Shown here: positions 1-8,560 of the stretch, piece after piece
Numbering within the stretch: position 1 is the first letter of the stretch
How the letters are laid out: every line of letters starts with the position of its first letter
Assembly: GCF_002242805.1 (NCBI RefSeq)
Contig: NZ_MCGQ01000055.1
Span: 1 to 64,000, forward strand
Direction: 5' to 3'
DNA length: 64,000 nt
DNA from: Streptomyces diastatochromogenes
GTDB lineage: Bacteria > Actinomycetota > Actinomycetes > Streptomycetales > Streptomycetaceae
Position numbers and translations under genes: made by a program
The notes under the pieces: model-generated
Told to the model about the DNA's origin: nothing
Databases searched by the model: none
Seen by the model: the letters and a program-made list of their open reading frames with translations, nothing else

Positions 1-1115
1 GGCTGCGCGGGCTGCGCGGGAGCCAACTCCATTGCCCGCTCGGCCAGTTCCGCCAGTACCGCCTCCAGCTGCTCGAACCACGCCGCCACGTCCTCGTACG
101 GCTCGGCCAGCACCTCGGCCTCGCGCAGGCGGGCGACGGGCTCGCCGAGGCGGGCGGCGAGGCGCTCCGGGGTCTTGATGCCGTCCAGGTCCGTGCGCAG
201 GGGGGCGAGCACCTGGTCGTCGAAGTCCTCGATCAGGCGGCTGACCGGGCGCGGGTTGGGCACCTCGGGCGTCGGCGGCTCGTCCCCCGGGTCGCCGGGG
301 GCGGCCGGCTCCGCGGTCCAGCGCCGTACCTCGTCCACCAGCTCCTTGAGCGTGGGCGGGGCCGACTTGGGCAGCGAGATCGCGGTGACCTCGTCCTCGC
401 GGTCGATCCGGACGCCCGCCACGGGCAGCAACTTACGCTCCCCGCCCGCCTGTTCACCGAAGACGAAGAGGAGCTGGTCGCCGGTCTGGAGGGAGTTCGC
501 GGTGCCCTCCACGAACAGTTCGGAGCGGCGGTCGAGGTCCTCGGGCGTGACGAGTGAGGGGCGGCGGCGCCGTACCTTCAGCTCGTTCCAGTCCCAGCGG
601 GCGGTGAGGTCGCGGGCGGTCTCGAAGGTCAGCGACTGCTCGTCGGCGGAGGCGGGCACGCTGTGGCTGCGCGCCCCGCGCGGGACGAGCACCTGCAGGG
701 CCTCGGCGCGCGCGTCGCGTTCGAGGGTGTACGCCAGATGGGTGGAGGCCGCCACTCCGGGGCGCGGCCGGTGCCCGACGAGCCGCCCGAGCAGCACCAG
801 GGAGCGGTGTTCGTTGGCGGTACGGATGTAGGCCTCGTCGGCGATCCGCTCGGAGTGGAAGGTGAGCAGGTCACCGAGGACGGCGGTGGCGTCGAGCAGG
901 CCGACGGCCGGGTCGTCCGGGGTGCGGACGGTCAGCCCGGCCAGGGCCGGGTAGGCGGGCGAGGCCAGCCGGTCGAGGAGGGCGGCGAGGAAGGAGCCGT
1001 ACTCGCCGACCCGGTAGTCGAGCGCGGTGCGGCCGGGCGGGTTGTGCAGGGGGGCGGGGGCAAGGCGCTCGTCGTGGCCGCCGCACGCGCCCCCGCAGGA
1101 GCAGGCCTGGCTCAT
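1..1115 (-). CDS. cis12: CIS baseplate protein, Cis12-like (partial, C-terminus beyond window)
   Basis: This is the last visible gene of the contractile injection system operon; its 3' end lies outside the window. Reading back from the ATG at 1115, it begins MSQACSCGGACGGHDER (a small Cys cluster). A segment typical of 'putative baseplate assembly protein' families follows: TALDYRVGEYGSFLAALLDR, then LLDATAVLGDLLTFHSERIA and DEAYIRTANEHRSLVLLGRL at about residues 30-110. Its start codon overlaps the stop of the upstream baseplate J gene (ATGA), so the two are translationally coupled. By analogy with Afp/PVC systems it should form part of the baseplate wedge ring next to the J protein. I see about 370 residues, less than the usual full length. 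The family is fairly sure; the Cis number is inferred from gene order. Confidence 0.8.
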   Translation of the reverse strand, partial: MSQACSCGGACGGHDERLAPAPLHNPPGRTALDYRVGEYGSFLAALLDRLASPAYPALAGLTVRTPDDPAVGLLDATAVLGDLLTFHSERIADEAYIRTANEHRSLVLLGRLVGHRPRPGVAASTHLAYTLERDARAEALQVLVPRGARSHSVPASADEQSLTFETARDLTARWDWNELKVRRRRPSLVTPEDLDRRSELFVEGTANSLQTGDQLLFVFGEQAGGERKLLPVAGVRIDREDEVTAISLPKSAPPTLKELVDEVRRWTAEPAAPGDPGDEPPTPEVPNPRPVSRLIEDFDDQVLAPLRTDLDGIKTPERLAARLGEPVARLREAEVLAEPYEDVAAWFEQLEAVLAELAERAMELAPAQPAQ

Positions 1116-4100
1116 CGGGCGCCTCCCAGGGATATCGCCAGCCGGCCCTGTTCGGGCCGGTCCGGGTCGTTGTCACAGGTGGCGATCTCCAGCGGGCCGA
1201 GCCGCAGCACGCCGTCCTCCTTCTCTCCTCGGTCCTGTTCGAACAACCGCCGCAGCCGGGTGACCTCGACGCTCTCCACCCCGGGCACGGCCGCCGCGAC
1301 GGCGACCAGACGGCTGAGCCGGACCGGCTCGCCGAAGGTCAGCGCGTCGGGGTGGAAGAAGCCGAGCCGTCCGCCGGGGAGGCGCCCGCTGCCCAGCACG
1401 CGGTACAGCTCCGCCAGAATCTGCCCGTGCTGATGGCCGGGCAGGGCGCACACGGTGAGCGCGATGTCGAGCGGCACCAGCCGGGCGGGGCCGACCACCA
1501 GGTCGTGACCGATGCGCCGGTACGTCTCCAGGGCCTGCGCCGTCGAGGTGAGCAGCTCCTCTGACGGGGTGCCGCTGCCGTACGCGTCGATCGCGATGTG
1601 CGCCTCCTGGACGCTGCCGGTCCAGCGGATCTCGGCGGCCGCCCGCTGCACTCCCGGCAGGGCGGAGGCGAGGGCCGCGTAGTCCTCGGCGGTGACCGCG
1701 CGCAGCCGGGTGCGGCGCAGGTCGAGCGGTGCCAACTGGCGTACCTGCTCCAGGGGTTCGGGCTCGGTTCCGCCGGTGGCGGGAAGCGGGTTGCGGACCG
1801 TGGCGGCCGGTGCCGCGCCGCCCGCCTCGACGACGAGGTGGTTGATGGCCTCCGCGCCGACGTTGCCCGTCAGGCCGCCGCCCAGCCGGTAGCGCACCGC
1901 CAGACGTGCTCCGGGCGTCGGCTCGGCACCGTGCCGTCCGTCGCCGAAGCGCAGGGCGAGACGCCCGTCGTCCTCAGGCTCGCCGACGAAGTGCCGGTCG
2001 CGGGCCGCGCTGTCGAGCAGGTCGCGGCGCGGCTCCCAGGTCGCGTCACCGTCGTGGAGTCGTACGGCGGGCAGGGCGCGCCGTGGGTCCTGGGCGAGGG
2101 CGGCGGTCGCCGGGCCACGCAGGACCGGCTCCTCCGGGTGGAGTCCGGCCGCGTACGCCGGGCCCCAACTGTGCGCGATCTCCCAGGCGATGTGCCCGTC
2201 GAGGACCGTTCCGGCGCGGGCGCGGGCGCTGAGGATGTCGACGCGGCGCAGCTTGGCGTCGAGCAACTCATCGGTGCGGTGGAGCAGTTCGCGCAGGGCG
2301 CGGACCGGGTGGCGGCGCAGTTCCAGCCGCTCCAGCACCTTCAGGCCGTAGATCAGGGCGAGTTCGGTGATCTCCTCCTCGCCAAGCCCGTCGCGGTCGC
2401 GGGCGCTGCGCCACAGGTCGACGAGCCGCTGCCGGACCCGGCCGGGGATGGCGGCGATCCGCTCGGCCTGCCCGGCGGCGACCGTGCCCGGGTCGGGGAA
2501 CGGCACGGCCTGGGTGACCGGCGCCCGGCCGAGGACGGGGCGGAACCGGGGGCGGATGCCCGGGTAGACAGACTGTGCGAGCAGCGTCCGCAGGGCGGCG
2601 GCCTGCGCGTACGCCGTGCCGGGCACGACACTCCCCCAGCCTCCGGCCGGGGGGACCCCCACGTGCCGCTGCCCGGCGCGCTCCAGGCCGAGCCCGGCGC
2701 GTACGGTGGCCCGCTCCCCCACGAGCTCGAACAGCTCGCGGATGTCGTCGGGGGTGAGTTCCCGGCCGCTCTCCGCCTTGTCGGTGAGGGAGTCGATGAG
2801 CCGTGCGGGTGCGTTGCCCTCGCTGCGGTCGTGGCAGCCGAATACGGGCGGGTCGCAGGGCGCCACGACAGCTGGTACCGGCGGCACGGTGACCGGCTCG
2901 TGGAGTCCGGAGCGGCCGTGGTCGACCAGGACGGCGTTGCCGCGGGCGAGGGTGACGTCCTCGACGGGCAGGCAGTCGCGTCCGCCGCGGGTGGCGAGGC
3001 AGAGCGGGAAACGCAGGGCGTCCTCGGCGGCCCAGGTGACCTCCAGGACGGGCTGGTCCTCGATGCGGTCCAGGCCCGGGGTGACGGAGGTCAGGCGTAC
3101 GGCCTGGCGGTGGGCGGGGTCGGCGTCGCCGGGGGTGCCGGTGCGCGGGCCCTTGACCTCCTCCAGGACCAGGACGTCGCCCGGTTTCAGGTCCAGCCGG
3201 CGTTCCCGGCAGGTCTCGGGGTCCACCCACTCGTCGCGCAGGGTGGCCGCGGTGGCTCCCCGGGGCAGGGCGCACACCTCGCCGTCCCAGGTCCACAGCC
3301 GGATCGCGTTGTGCGCGAGCCGCAGCCGCAGCGGGTCGGCGGTGACGACCGGTTCGAAGACCTCCACCGAGCCTCGCTCGTCCAGGTCGCCGAGGTCGTT
3401 CTCGTCGATGACGGTGCCGGGCTCCGGGCGGTCGTGCGGGTCGAGGGTGCGGACGTCGACGGAGGCGAAGCGGTAGGTGCCGGGCGCCAGGGTGTGGTCG
3501 GCGGCGGTCTCGACGGTCACGTAGGTGCGGGCGTTGGAGCCGTCGTGCATCGCGTAGTCGATGAGCCGGACGTGCCGGCGCACCGAGACCCGGCGGCGCG
3601 CGGTGTCCAGGTACGCCTCGGTGGCGACCGCGTCCTGGTGGTAGCTGATCTGGTCGCCGGTGTGGGCGAGCAGTTCCACGAGGGTCGTGCCCAGGTCGGC
3701 GGGGTTGCGCTCCACCCAGTCGGGGGTGGTCAGCGCGAGCCGGTCGAGCAGCAGCTTGCGGATGGTGTCGTAGTCGCGGGCCGTGTAGTCGACGACCGGG
3801 GCGGCCGGGAAGGCCGGGGGCTCCTCGGTCTCGTCCACGCAGTCGAAGGGGGTGGGGCAGTCGGGCCGGAAGGCGAAGGACGCGCTGTGGTAGCGCTGGT
3901 CGAAGCCGCGGTACGGCACGGTGCCGGGGCGGCCGTAGGGGTCGGCCTCCACCAGGGACAGCCGGTAGCGGGAGGTGTCGCCGGCCCGGTCGAGGGTGAC
4001 GTAGAGCCGGTCGTCCAGCTCCGGGTCCTCCTCGCGTTCGACGCTGACGTCGACGGCGGTGATACCGATGATGCGCCGGCCGCCGTCGATGCGGACGTTC

Positions 4101-4237
4101 TCGGGGCCGAGGCCGTGCGGGGCCTTGCCGAGGAAGGTGACGGTGAGCAGCAGCCCGTCGTCGCTGACCTCGACGGCGTCGACCCCGTTGAGCTGCGCGG
4201 CCCGTACCTTGGCCCGCCGGGTGGTTCCCGCGCTCAT
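1112..4237 (-). CDS. cis11: CIS baseplate J-like wedge protein, Cis11
   Basis: This 1041-residue protein has the signature of phage/CIS baseplate J wedge proteins. Around residues 147-240 it carries DYTARDYDTIRKLLLDRLAL, then PADLGTTLVELLAHTGDQIS and YHQDAVATEAYLDTARRRVS, a block strongly conserved in putative baseplate assembly proteins. Wedge proteins of this kind join the hub to the sheath-proximal ring and open at contraction. The ATG at 4237 overlaps the stop of the gp25-like gene, and the stop overlaps the next start, giving stoichiometric coupling in the baseplate module. The length fits large eCIS J homologues. No transmembrane segment or signal peptide is visible, as expected for a particle assembled in the cytoplasm. 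Confidence 0.87.
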   Translation of the reverse strand: MSAGTTRRAKVRAAQLNGVDAVEVSDDGLLLTVTFLGKAPHGLGPENVRIDGGRRIIGITAVDVSVEREEDPELDDRLYVTLDRAGDTSRYRLSLVEADPYGRPGTVPYRGFDQRYHSASFAFRPDCPTPFDCVDETEEPPAFPAAPVVDYTARDYDTIRKLLLDRLALTTPDWVERNPADLGTTLVELLAHTGDQISYHQDAVATEAYLDTARRRVSVRRHVRLIDYAMHDGSNARTYVTVETAADHTLAPGTYRFASVDVRTLDPHDRPEPGTVIDENDLGDLDERGSVEVFEPVVTADPLRLRLAHNAIRLWTWDGEVCALPRGATAATLRDEWVDPETCRERRLDLKPGDVLVLEEVKGPRTGTPGDADPAHRQAVRLTSVTPGLDRIEDQPVLEVTWAAEDALRFPLCLATRGGRDCLPVEDVTLARGNAVLVDHGRSGLHEPVTVPPVPAVVAPCDPPVFGCHDRSEGNAPARLIDSLTDKAESGRELTPDDIRELFELVGERATVRAGLGLERAGQRHVGVPPAGGWGSVVPGTAYAQAAALRTLLAQSVYPGIRPRFRPVLGRAPVTQAVPFPDPGTVAAGQAERIAAIPGRVRQRLVDLWRSARDRDGLGEEEITELALIYGLKVLERLELRRHPVRALRELLHRTDELLDAKLRRVDILSARARAGTVLDGHIAWEIAHSWGPAYAAGLHPEEPVLRGPATAALAQDPRRALPAVRLHDGDATWEPRRDLLDSAARDRHFVGEPEDDGRLALRFGDGRHGAEPTPGARLAVRYRLGGGLTGNVGAEAINHLVVEAGGAAPAATVRNPLPATGGTEPEPLEQVRQLAPLDLRRTRLRAVTAEDYAALASALPGVQRAAAEIRWTGSVQEAHIAIDAYGSGTPSEELLTSTAQALETYRRIGHDLVVGPARLVPLDIALTVCALPGHQHGQILAELYRVLGSGRLPGGRLGFFHPDALTFGEPVRLSRLVAVAAAVPGVESVEVTRLRRLFEQDRGEKEDGVLRLGPLEIATCDNDPDRPEQGRLAISLGGAR

Positions 4238-4620
4238 GCCGCCCTCCCCTCGAAGACGTCCTCGCGGACCGCTCCGGTGGCGCGGACGACGTACGACAGA
4301 TGCACGCGTACGACGTCGTCGCCGCTCTCGATGTCGAGGGCCACGACCTCGACCAGGTCGCCGAGCCAGCGCTGCAGCGCGGCCTGGACGGAGAGTTCGA
4401 GGGTGCTGACCAGTTCGGGGCTGCTCGGGGCGAAGACCAGGTCGAGCAGTCCGCAGCCGAAGTCGGGGCGCATCACACGCTCGCCGGGGCTGGTGAACAG
4501 CAGCTGTTCGATCAGGTCGTGGACGTGCTCGGCGGGGCGGGCGTGCGCGGTGCGTCCCCGGCGGTCGGTGCGGAAGGGGAACGCGATGTCGGTGCGGATG
4601 CGTGGGCTCGTCGGCGTCAT
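4234..4620 (-). CDS. cis9: gp25-like baseplate wedge protein, Cis9
   Basis: A 128-residue gp25-like protein, the most conserved wedge component of contractile tails and T6SS. It starts MTPTSPRIRTDIAFPFRTDR and contains EHVHDLIEQLLFTSPGERVM followed by RPDFGCGLLDLVFAP, the classic gp25 core in which the R-P-x-F-G-C-G stretch seeds sheath assembly. A longer reading from 4776 is open, but I chose ATG 4620: the residues before it are low-complexity Arg-rich shadow of the PAAR gene, and ATG 4620 overlaps the PAAR stop (ATGA). Its own stop overlaps the start of the J protein. Identification is strong. Confidence 0.9.
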   Translation of the reverse strand: MTPTSPRIRTDIAFPFRTDRRGRTAHARPAEHVHDLIEQLLFTSPGERVMRPDFGCGLLDLVFAPSSPELVSTLELSVQAALQRWLGDLVEVVALDIESGDDVVRVHLSYVVRATGAVREDVFEGRAA

Positions 4621-4952
4621 CGGACGGTGACCTTTCGCTGCGCGGCCTGGACGACGGGCGGTCCCTGCGGGACGAGGGCCGCGCTGAAGCACTGGGCGGC
4701 GGAGGTGTCGAGCAGCACGGGCGCGCCGTCGACGGTGACGCCGGTGGTGTCGGCGGTCCAGCGGACCGCGACGCACGGCGAGGGCACCCCGTCGAGCGTG
4801 TGCGGGCAGCCGGTGACGACGTACGTGTGGGCGGCCGTGGCGACGGCGGCGCCGGCGATCCGTGCGCCGCCGGAGGGTGTGGTGGCGGGCGTGGCGCGGC
4901 CGCCGTGCGGGCAGCCGATCACGGCGCCCGCGTCCAGCAGACTTCCGGACAA
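4617..4952 (-). CDS. cis10: PAAR-like spike tip protein, Cis10
   Basis: This 111-residue protein is Gly/Ala/Val-rich and rich in spaced His and Cys (IGCPHGGRAT, VVTGCPHTLDGVPSPC), the pattern of PAAR-repeat or DUF4280-like tip proteins that bind a metal ion and sharpen the spike. It lies directly between the OB-fold spike base and gp25, where PAAR genes sit in Afp/PVC-type clusters. It should cap the VgrG-like spike and be the first part to meet a target membrane. The paired C-P-H motifs at residues 13-16 and 48-51 are candidate metal ligands. The start at 4952 is an ATG with little leader after the preceding stop at 4970. Confidence 0.8.
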   Translation of the reverse strand: MSGSLLDAGAVIGCPHGGRATPATTPSGGARIAGAAVATAAHTYVVTGCPHTLDGVPSPCVAVRWTADTTGVTVDGAPVLLDTSAAQCFSAALVPQGPPVVQAAQRKVTVR

Positions 4953-4969
4953 CTTCTTTCCCCCGTTGT

Positions 4970-5506
4970 CTATCGCTTGGAGAGCACGGTCAACTGGCCC
5001 TCGTTGATGGTCACTTCGCGGCCGCGCAGGACGACCTCGGCGCCCGCGCCGGTGGCGATGACCACGGCTTCCTTGGTGATCCGGATATAGGCACCGCCCT
5101 GCGCCTGCAGGAGGATCCCCTGCTCGGCGCCCGCGGTGTCGTTGAGCACGATCTTGTGGTTGCCCGGGGTCTGCACGACGACCGGCTTGTTCGTCGCGTT
5201 GCCCTGGAGTTCGCGGCGCGCGTCGGGCGGCAGTTCACCGGCGTCGCCGTACCAGCAGCCGGTCCACACCGGAAAGCTGGGGTCCCCCTGCTCGAACTCC
5301 ACCCACACACCCGCGCCCGGCGGCGGCACCACGAACTGCCCCGACTCCGGCCCGGTGAACGGCAGGCAGGGCAGCGCCCAGGTGGACGCCTCGTCGCCGA
5401 GGACGTCCGGCACCTCGGCCGTGATCCGGCCGATGTGCAACGGGTCGTCGTTGCTGACCACCCGGCCGCGGAACTTGCCGAGGTAGCGATTGTTGGGTGC
5501 CGCCAT
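4970..5506 (-). CDS. Spike base protein with gp5/gpV-type OB fold
   Basis: A 178-residue protein of the phage baseplate assembly V / gp5 N-terminal OB-fold family. It begins MAAPNNRYLGKFRGRVVSND and contains RITAEVPDVLGDEASTWALP, PPGAGVWVEFEQGDPSFPVW and TGCWYGDAGELPPDA, the usual run of OB-fold strands around P-x-x-G-x-x-V-W-V-x-F-E-x-G-D. The C-terminal part is repetitive and beta-rich (GIL, VVL, TINEG), fitting the start of a spike helix. In many eCIS the hub domain and this domain are fused as one VgrG (Cis8); here they are separate genes, the hub lying just upstream. It would join the hub to the PAAR tip. Confidence 0.83.
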   Translation of the reverse strand: MAAPNNRYLGKFRGRVVSNDDPLHIGRITAEVPDVLGDEASTWALPCLPFTGPESGQFVVPPPGAGVWVEFEQGDPSFPVWTGCWYGDAGELPPDARRELQGNATNKPVVVQTPGNHKIVLNDTAGAEQGILLQAQGGAYIRITKEAVVIATGAGAEVVLRGREVTINEGQLTVLSKR

Positions 5507-5623
5507 ACTGAACTGCTCCTGGTCGGTGGGTGGTTCAGGTGCTTCGGTCGGTTCGGTCGCTTGGCGCTCTTCGACCGCTCGGGGCGCTTCTTTCGCCCCG
5601 GTCGCGTCGGATCACGCTCACGG

Positions 5624-6763
5624 TCACGGGTCCACGCGGTTGCTGCGCGCCTCCAGCCCCTCCCGGGTGAGGGTGAAGTTCTGCTGGAAGGAACCGGGGC
5701 GGAGGTTGTGGGTGACGGACTTGACGTAGTAGTCGCCGTCGTACGCCCGCCCCGCGCCGCGCACGCCGACGAGCCGGCGCGGCTGGAGGAGGTAGCCGTG
5801 CCGGTTCACGTCCAGCGAGCCCGAGCCGGAGACGACGTCGGCGGAGACCGCGGCCCTGGCGAGGAGTTCGGCCTCGGCCTGCTCGCGCTGCTGCTTGGCG
5901 GTGCCGGACAGCGTCCTGCGCTTGAGGGCCGGCGTCGGGCGCCTGCCGAGAGGCGGGCGCAGGGGGCTGATCGGCGGCTGGGGCAGGAGGGTGGCGTGCC
6001 GGGTGCCCGGGTCCTGCCAGCGGGCCTGCGGCTCCTCGCGCGCGGTGCCGTCGTAGGCGAAGGTCAGCTGGTCCACCGTGGAGTTGGCGTCCATGTTGAC
6101 GTTGAGGGCGTGCTGACGCGCACCGAGACGGACCTCGGGTCCCCAACGGGCGGACGACTGACCCGGGTTGGGACCGGGCTCCAGATAGAAGGTGTATCCG
6201 TTGGCTCGGGCCAGGTCGGTGACGTACTGGAGATCGGTACCCGTCTGGTAGTGCACGCGGAGGTCCTGGTGCGGGGGCTGGGACACCTTCTCGGTGTAGA
6301 CGTCCGGCCGGATGCCGTAGTCCGAGTACCGGCGGAGGATGGCCAGCACGCGCTCGGACGGGGGCAGGTTGGGGTAGCGGGCGGTGCGCTCCTCCAGGTC
6401 CATGAGCAGGGTCAGGTCCTCACCGGTGACGGTGAGGGTGGAGTGGCCGGGGATGTTGCTGGCGCCGACCTCCTGACGCACGATCAGCCCGTCGAACAGC
6501 ACCTCGGGCGTACCGCTCACGCTCACCTGGACGATGACGCGGGTCTTCGGGTCGAAGAACCCCTCCGGCAGCAGCCGCGTGCCGATCATCCCGTTCTTGG
6601 TGAGGTCGAACGCGATCTGGAATCCGCTGCGTTCGCCCGCCGTGGCGGTGATCTGGGCGGACAGCAGCGCCTCGGCGACCTCGGCCGGGACCGGGCGGGC
6701 CAGCGTGGGCCCCATGAGGAGCTGTATGTGTACGGGGCCCTGCCCCACGCTCTGTTCAGACAC
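5624..6763 (-). CDS. cis8: VgrG-like hub protein (phage late control D family), Cis8
   Basis: About 379 residues of the phage late control D / VgrG N-terminal family. Visible landmarks are PVHIQLLMGPTLARPVPAEV near the start, DLTKNGMIGTRLLPEGFFDP, then STLTVTGEDLTLLMDLEE and VQY-type hub strands, with the gp27-like barrel ending GDYYVKSVTHNLRPGSFQQN and FTLTREG at the C terminus. These proteins form the trimeric hub on which the tube polymerises. The open frame reaches GTG 6787, but I prefer GTG 6763, which has a GGAGA eight bases upstream and gives only an 8-bp overlap with the LysM gene. The C-terminal OB fold normally fused in VgrG is supplied by the next gene. Confidence 0.85.
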   Translation of the reverse strand: MSEQSVGQGPVHIQLLMGPTLARPVPAEVAEALLSAQITATAGERSGFQIAFDLTKNGMIGTRLLPEGFFDPKTRVIVQVSVSGTPEVLFDGLIVRQEVGASNIPGHSTLTVTGEDLTLLMDLEERTARYPNLPPSERVLAILRRYSDYGIRPDVYTEKVSQPPHQDLRVHYQTGTDLQYVTDLARANGYTFYLEPGPNPGQSSARWGPEVRLGARQHALNVNMDANSTVDQLTFAYDGTAREEPQARWQDPGTRHATLLPQPPISPLRPPLGRRPTPALKRRTLSGTAKQQREQAEAELLARAAVSADVVSGSGSLDVNRHGYLLQPRRLVGVRGAGRAYDGDYYVKSVTHNLRPGSFQQNFTLTREGLEARSNRVDP

Positions 6764-7127
6764 GCCGGTCTCCGCGCGAGAACCCACCGGCCGAAGGTAT
6801 GTCGATCACGCGGCCGGTCTCGTCGGTCAACTCCCGCGGATCGAGGACGGGATTGGCGTCGGCGATCCGCCACCACTGCCCCGGGTCGCCGAAGAACCGC
6901 CGCCCGAGCAGATCGGGCCGGTCGCCGGCACCGACGGTGTGCGCCTCGGTCTCCTCACCACTCTGGTCGAGCGGTGGCAGCAACCGGCGCTTGGCATACC
7001 GCACTTCGGTCCCGTCGTCCCTCCGATACACCCCGATCTCTGCATCGTGGTACCGGCTGGTGCGCGGGTAGGGATGCGCCCCCGGTATGGAGTCCAGGGC
7101 ACTCTCATAAGGCTCGATGGTGGACAT
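6756..7127 (-). CDS. LysM-like baseplate hub adaptor protein
   Basis: A 123-residue protein with a single LysM-like domain in its second half: AHTVGAGDRPDLLGRRFFGD followed by PGQWWRIADANPVLDPREL. This matches the tail-protein X / LysM form found in contractile tail baseplates, where it helps fix the hub to the inner baseplate. The N-terminal half contains RYHDAEIGVYRRDDGTEVRY, a short beta-rich region. It lies between the tube/hub adaptor and the hub gene, with an 8-bp overlap into the latter. No signal peptide is present, so the LysM is structural rather than a secreted wall-binding module. In some eCIS this domain is fused to the Cis7 protein. Confidence 0.78.
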   Translation of the reverse strand: MSTIEPYESALDSIPGAHPYPRTSRYHDAEIGVYRRDDGTEVRYAKRRLLPPLDQSGEETEAHTVGAGDRPDLLGRRFFGDPGQWWRIADANPVLDPRELTDETGRVIDIPSAGGFSRGDRRV

Positions 7128-7139
7128 GGCGTGCTGTGC

Positions 7140-7826
7140 TCATCCCCTTCCGGTCACGAGGTCGGCGCCGCCGAGCCCGAGCAAGCCGAGGCTGCCACCG
7201 CGGGCCATGGCGGCGAGCCGTTCCTTCTGCGCGAGGTGCGCCATGTACAGATCGGCACCGCGATGCCCCGCGGGCAGGTCGCTGACGGTCAGGATCTTCA
7301 TCCCGATGCTGAGCGAGGCCCGGATGGGGTTGAGATTGACGTCGAAGGCGGACTCATTGACGGACAGCTCGGTCAGTCTGACCGGCATGACCCGCTTGCT
7401 CCCCCACGTGAACAGCGTCAACGGCATCTCGATCGGACTGATCTCGATGACGCCCTTCTGCGTCAGCTTGCTCGCGGCCCGCAACTGGGCCGTGGTCGGT
7501 TGCACGAGCATCTCGAGCGTGGCCAGTTGGGGGTGGATCCCCTCGGGTGCGGCGATCTCCAGCTGGTCGGTCGCGTCGATCTCGGCGGTGAACTTCCAGG
7601 TCTCCTGGGCGGGACCCTTGAGCCGGAGGGCCTCATTGCGGTCCCCACTGCCGGTTCCGCCGCCTCCCGCGTCACCGCCGTCGCCGGCGGACTGCGGCGC
7701 GATGCTGCGCTCCAGGGTGTCCGGGTTGAACTGCAGCACGATGATGCGCTGGGGGGTGCCGGTGTCGGGGGCGACGACGACTATTCCGGAGCGGATGGGT
7801 TTGGGGATGTCGGCGTAGCGGGTCAC
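7140..7826 (-). CDS. cis7: Tube/hub adaptor protein, Cis7-like
   Basis: A 228-residue protein of the eCIS tube-adaptor family. The N terminus RIIVLQFNPDTLERSIAPQS is characteristic (IxxxFNPxxLxR), and VQPTTAQLRAASKLTQKGV and FTWGSKRVMPVRLTELSVNE continue the family pattern. Such proteins sit between the hub and the first tube ring and usually carry or partner a LysM domain, which here is the next gene. The start is a GTG at 7826 that overlaps the stop of the putative immunity gene (GTGA), so this essential structural gene is translationally coupled to an accessory gene. A Gly-rich stretch at about residues 46-62 is probably a flexible loop. Confidence 0.8.
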   Translation of the reverse strand: MTRYADIPKPIRSGIVVVAPDTGTPQRIIVLQFNPDTLERSIAPQSAGDGGDAGGGGTGSGDRNEALRLKGPAQETWKFTAEIDATDQLEIAAPEGIHPQLATLEMLVQPTTAQLRAASKLTQKGVIEISPIEMPLTLFTWGSKRVMPVRLTELSVNESAFDVNLNPIRASLSIGMKILTVSDLPAGHRGADLYMAHLAQKERLAAMARGGSLGLLGLGGADLVTGRG

Positions 7827-8533
7827 AGACGGGCCTCCAGACGCTCACGCAACGGGGTGTAGTCGTACTGGGGAAATGCGACCGGGAACACCTCGAGCAT
7901 CGCTTCGAGGTTCTCGCTGACCTGTCCGCTGAGGCCGCTCAAGGTTACATCGGAGAAGAGGTATTGCCACCCGAAAGTTCCCTTGGTGACCGAGAGCATC
8001 TTCATGTACTCACGATAGTCCAGATCCAAGCGAACATAATCGGAGGAATGACCCGGATAGCGACTCAGATCCTTGTCGTAGTACCAGATCTCAAGCGGGT
8101 CGACATTAGGTTGAACTCGGATAGCTGCAAGCAACCCGGCCCCAGAACGAGGCGTGTCGTCAATCGTACGGAACTCTGCAACCAATCGCTTCTCGGAGTC
8201 GGGAGCCTTCTCCCAAGCAAGGTCCGGCGCAGACCTCAGAAGCGATTCATAAATGTTACGCACACGGAACTCTCCGTGAATTTCCGGCATTTTCTTTCGG
8301 CGCACCGATCGCCAGCAGCACGCGAGCTCAGTGATCCACGGCGTCGCCTCATCGAGGCGCGGAGAGAGAATCACACCGTTCCACTCCGACTGCACTTCGA
8401 ATCCCGAGGGCCTGCCGGCCGACGGGTCAGTGAAGGCTCCGACCTTCTCGAAGTCCACTTCCAGGGCTTCGGATTCCAGGATCGCATCGAAGGATGCATA
8501 CAGTTCCGATTCGATCGCCGAGTATTCACGCAT
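7823..8533 (-). CDS. Putative immunity protein for the DUF4157-nuclease protein
   Basis: I do not recognise the family of this 236-residue, acidic, soluble protein. It has no signal peptide or membrane segment. Features seen include SEWNGVILSPRLDEATPWIT near residue 48, a WRSVRRKK basic patch and an aromatic-rich C-terminal half (LEIWYYDKDLSRYPGH, GTFGWQYLFSDV). Its position directly after a gene ending in a nuclease-like domain, its acidity and a clearly lower GC content than the structural genes around it fit a polymorphic-toxin immunity protein; that role is inference. It is embedded in the operon: 27 bp separate it from the toxin gene and its stop overlaps the GTG of the Cis7-like gene. 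It could instead be an effector chaperone. Confidence 0.55.
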   Translation of the reverse strand: MREYSAIESELYASFDAILESEALEVDFEKVGAFTDPSAGRPSGFEVQSEWNGVILSPRLDEATPWITELACCWRSVRRKKMPEIHGEFRVRNIYESLLRSAPDLAWEKAPDSEKRLVAEFRTIDDTPRSGAGLLAAIRVQPNVDPLEIWYYDKDLSRYPGHSSDYVRLDLDYREYMKMLSVTKGTFGWQYLFSDVTLSGLSGQVSENLEAMLEVFPVAFPQYDYTPLRERLEARL

Positions 8534-8560
8534 TTCTCAGTTCCCTTGATCGTGGAGCAC

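Noticed and set aside
1598..4630. 1010-codon plus-strand ORF opposite the baseplate J gene
   Set aside because: Antisense shadow; the product is Gly/Val/Gln-rich with no domain, and the minus strand encodes baseplate proteins with overlapping starts and stops.
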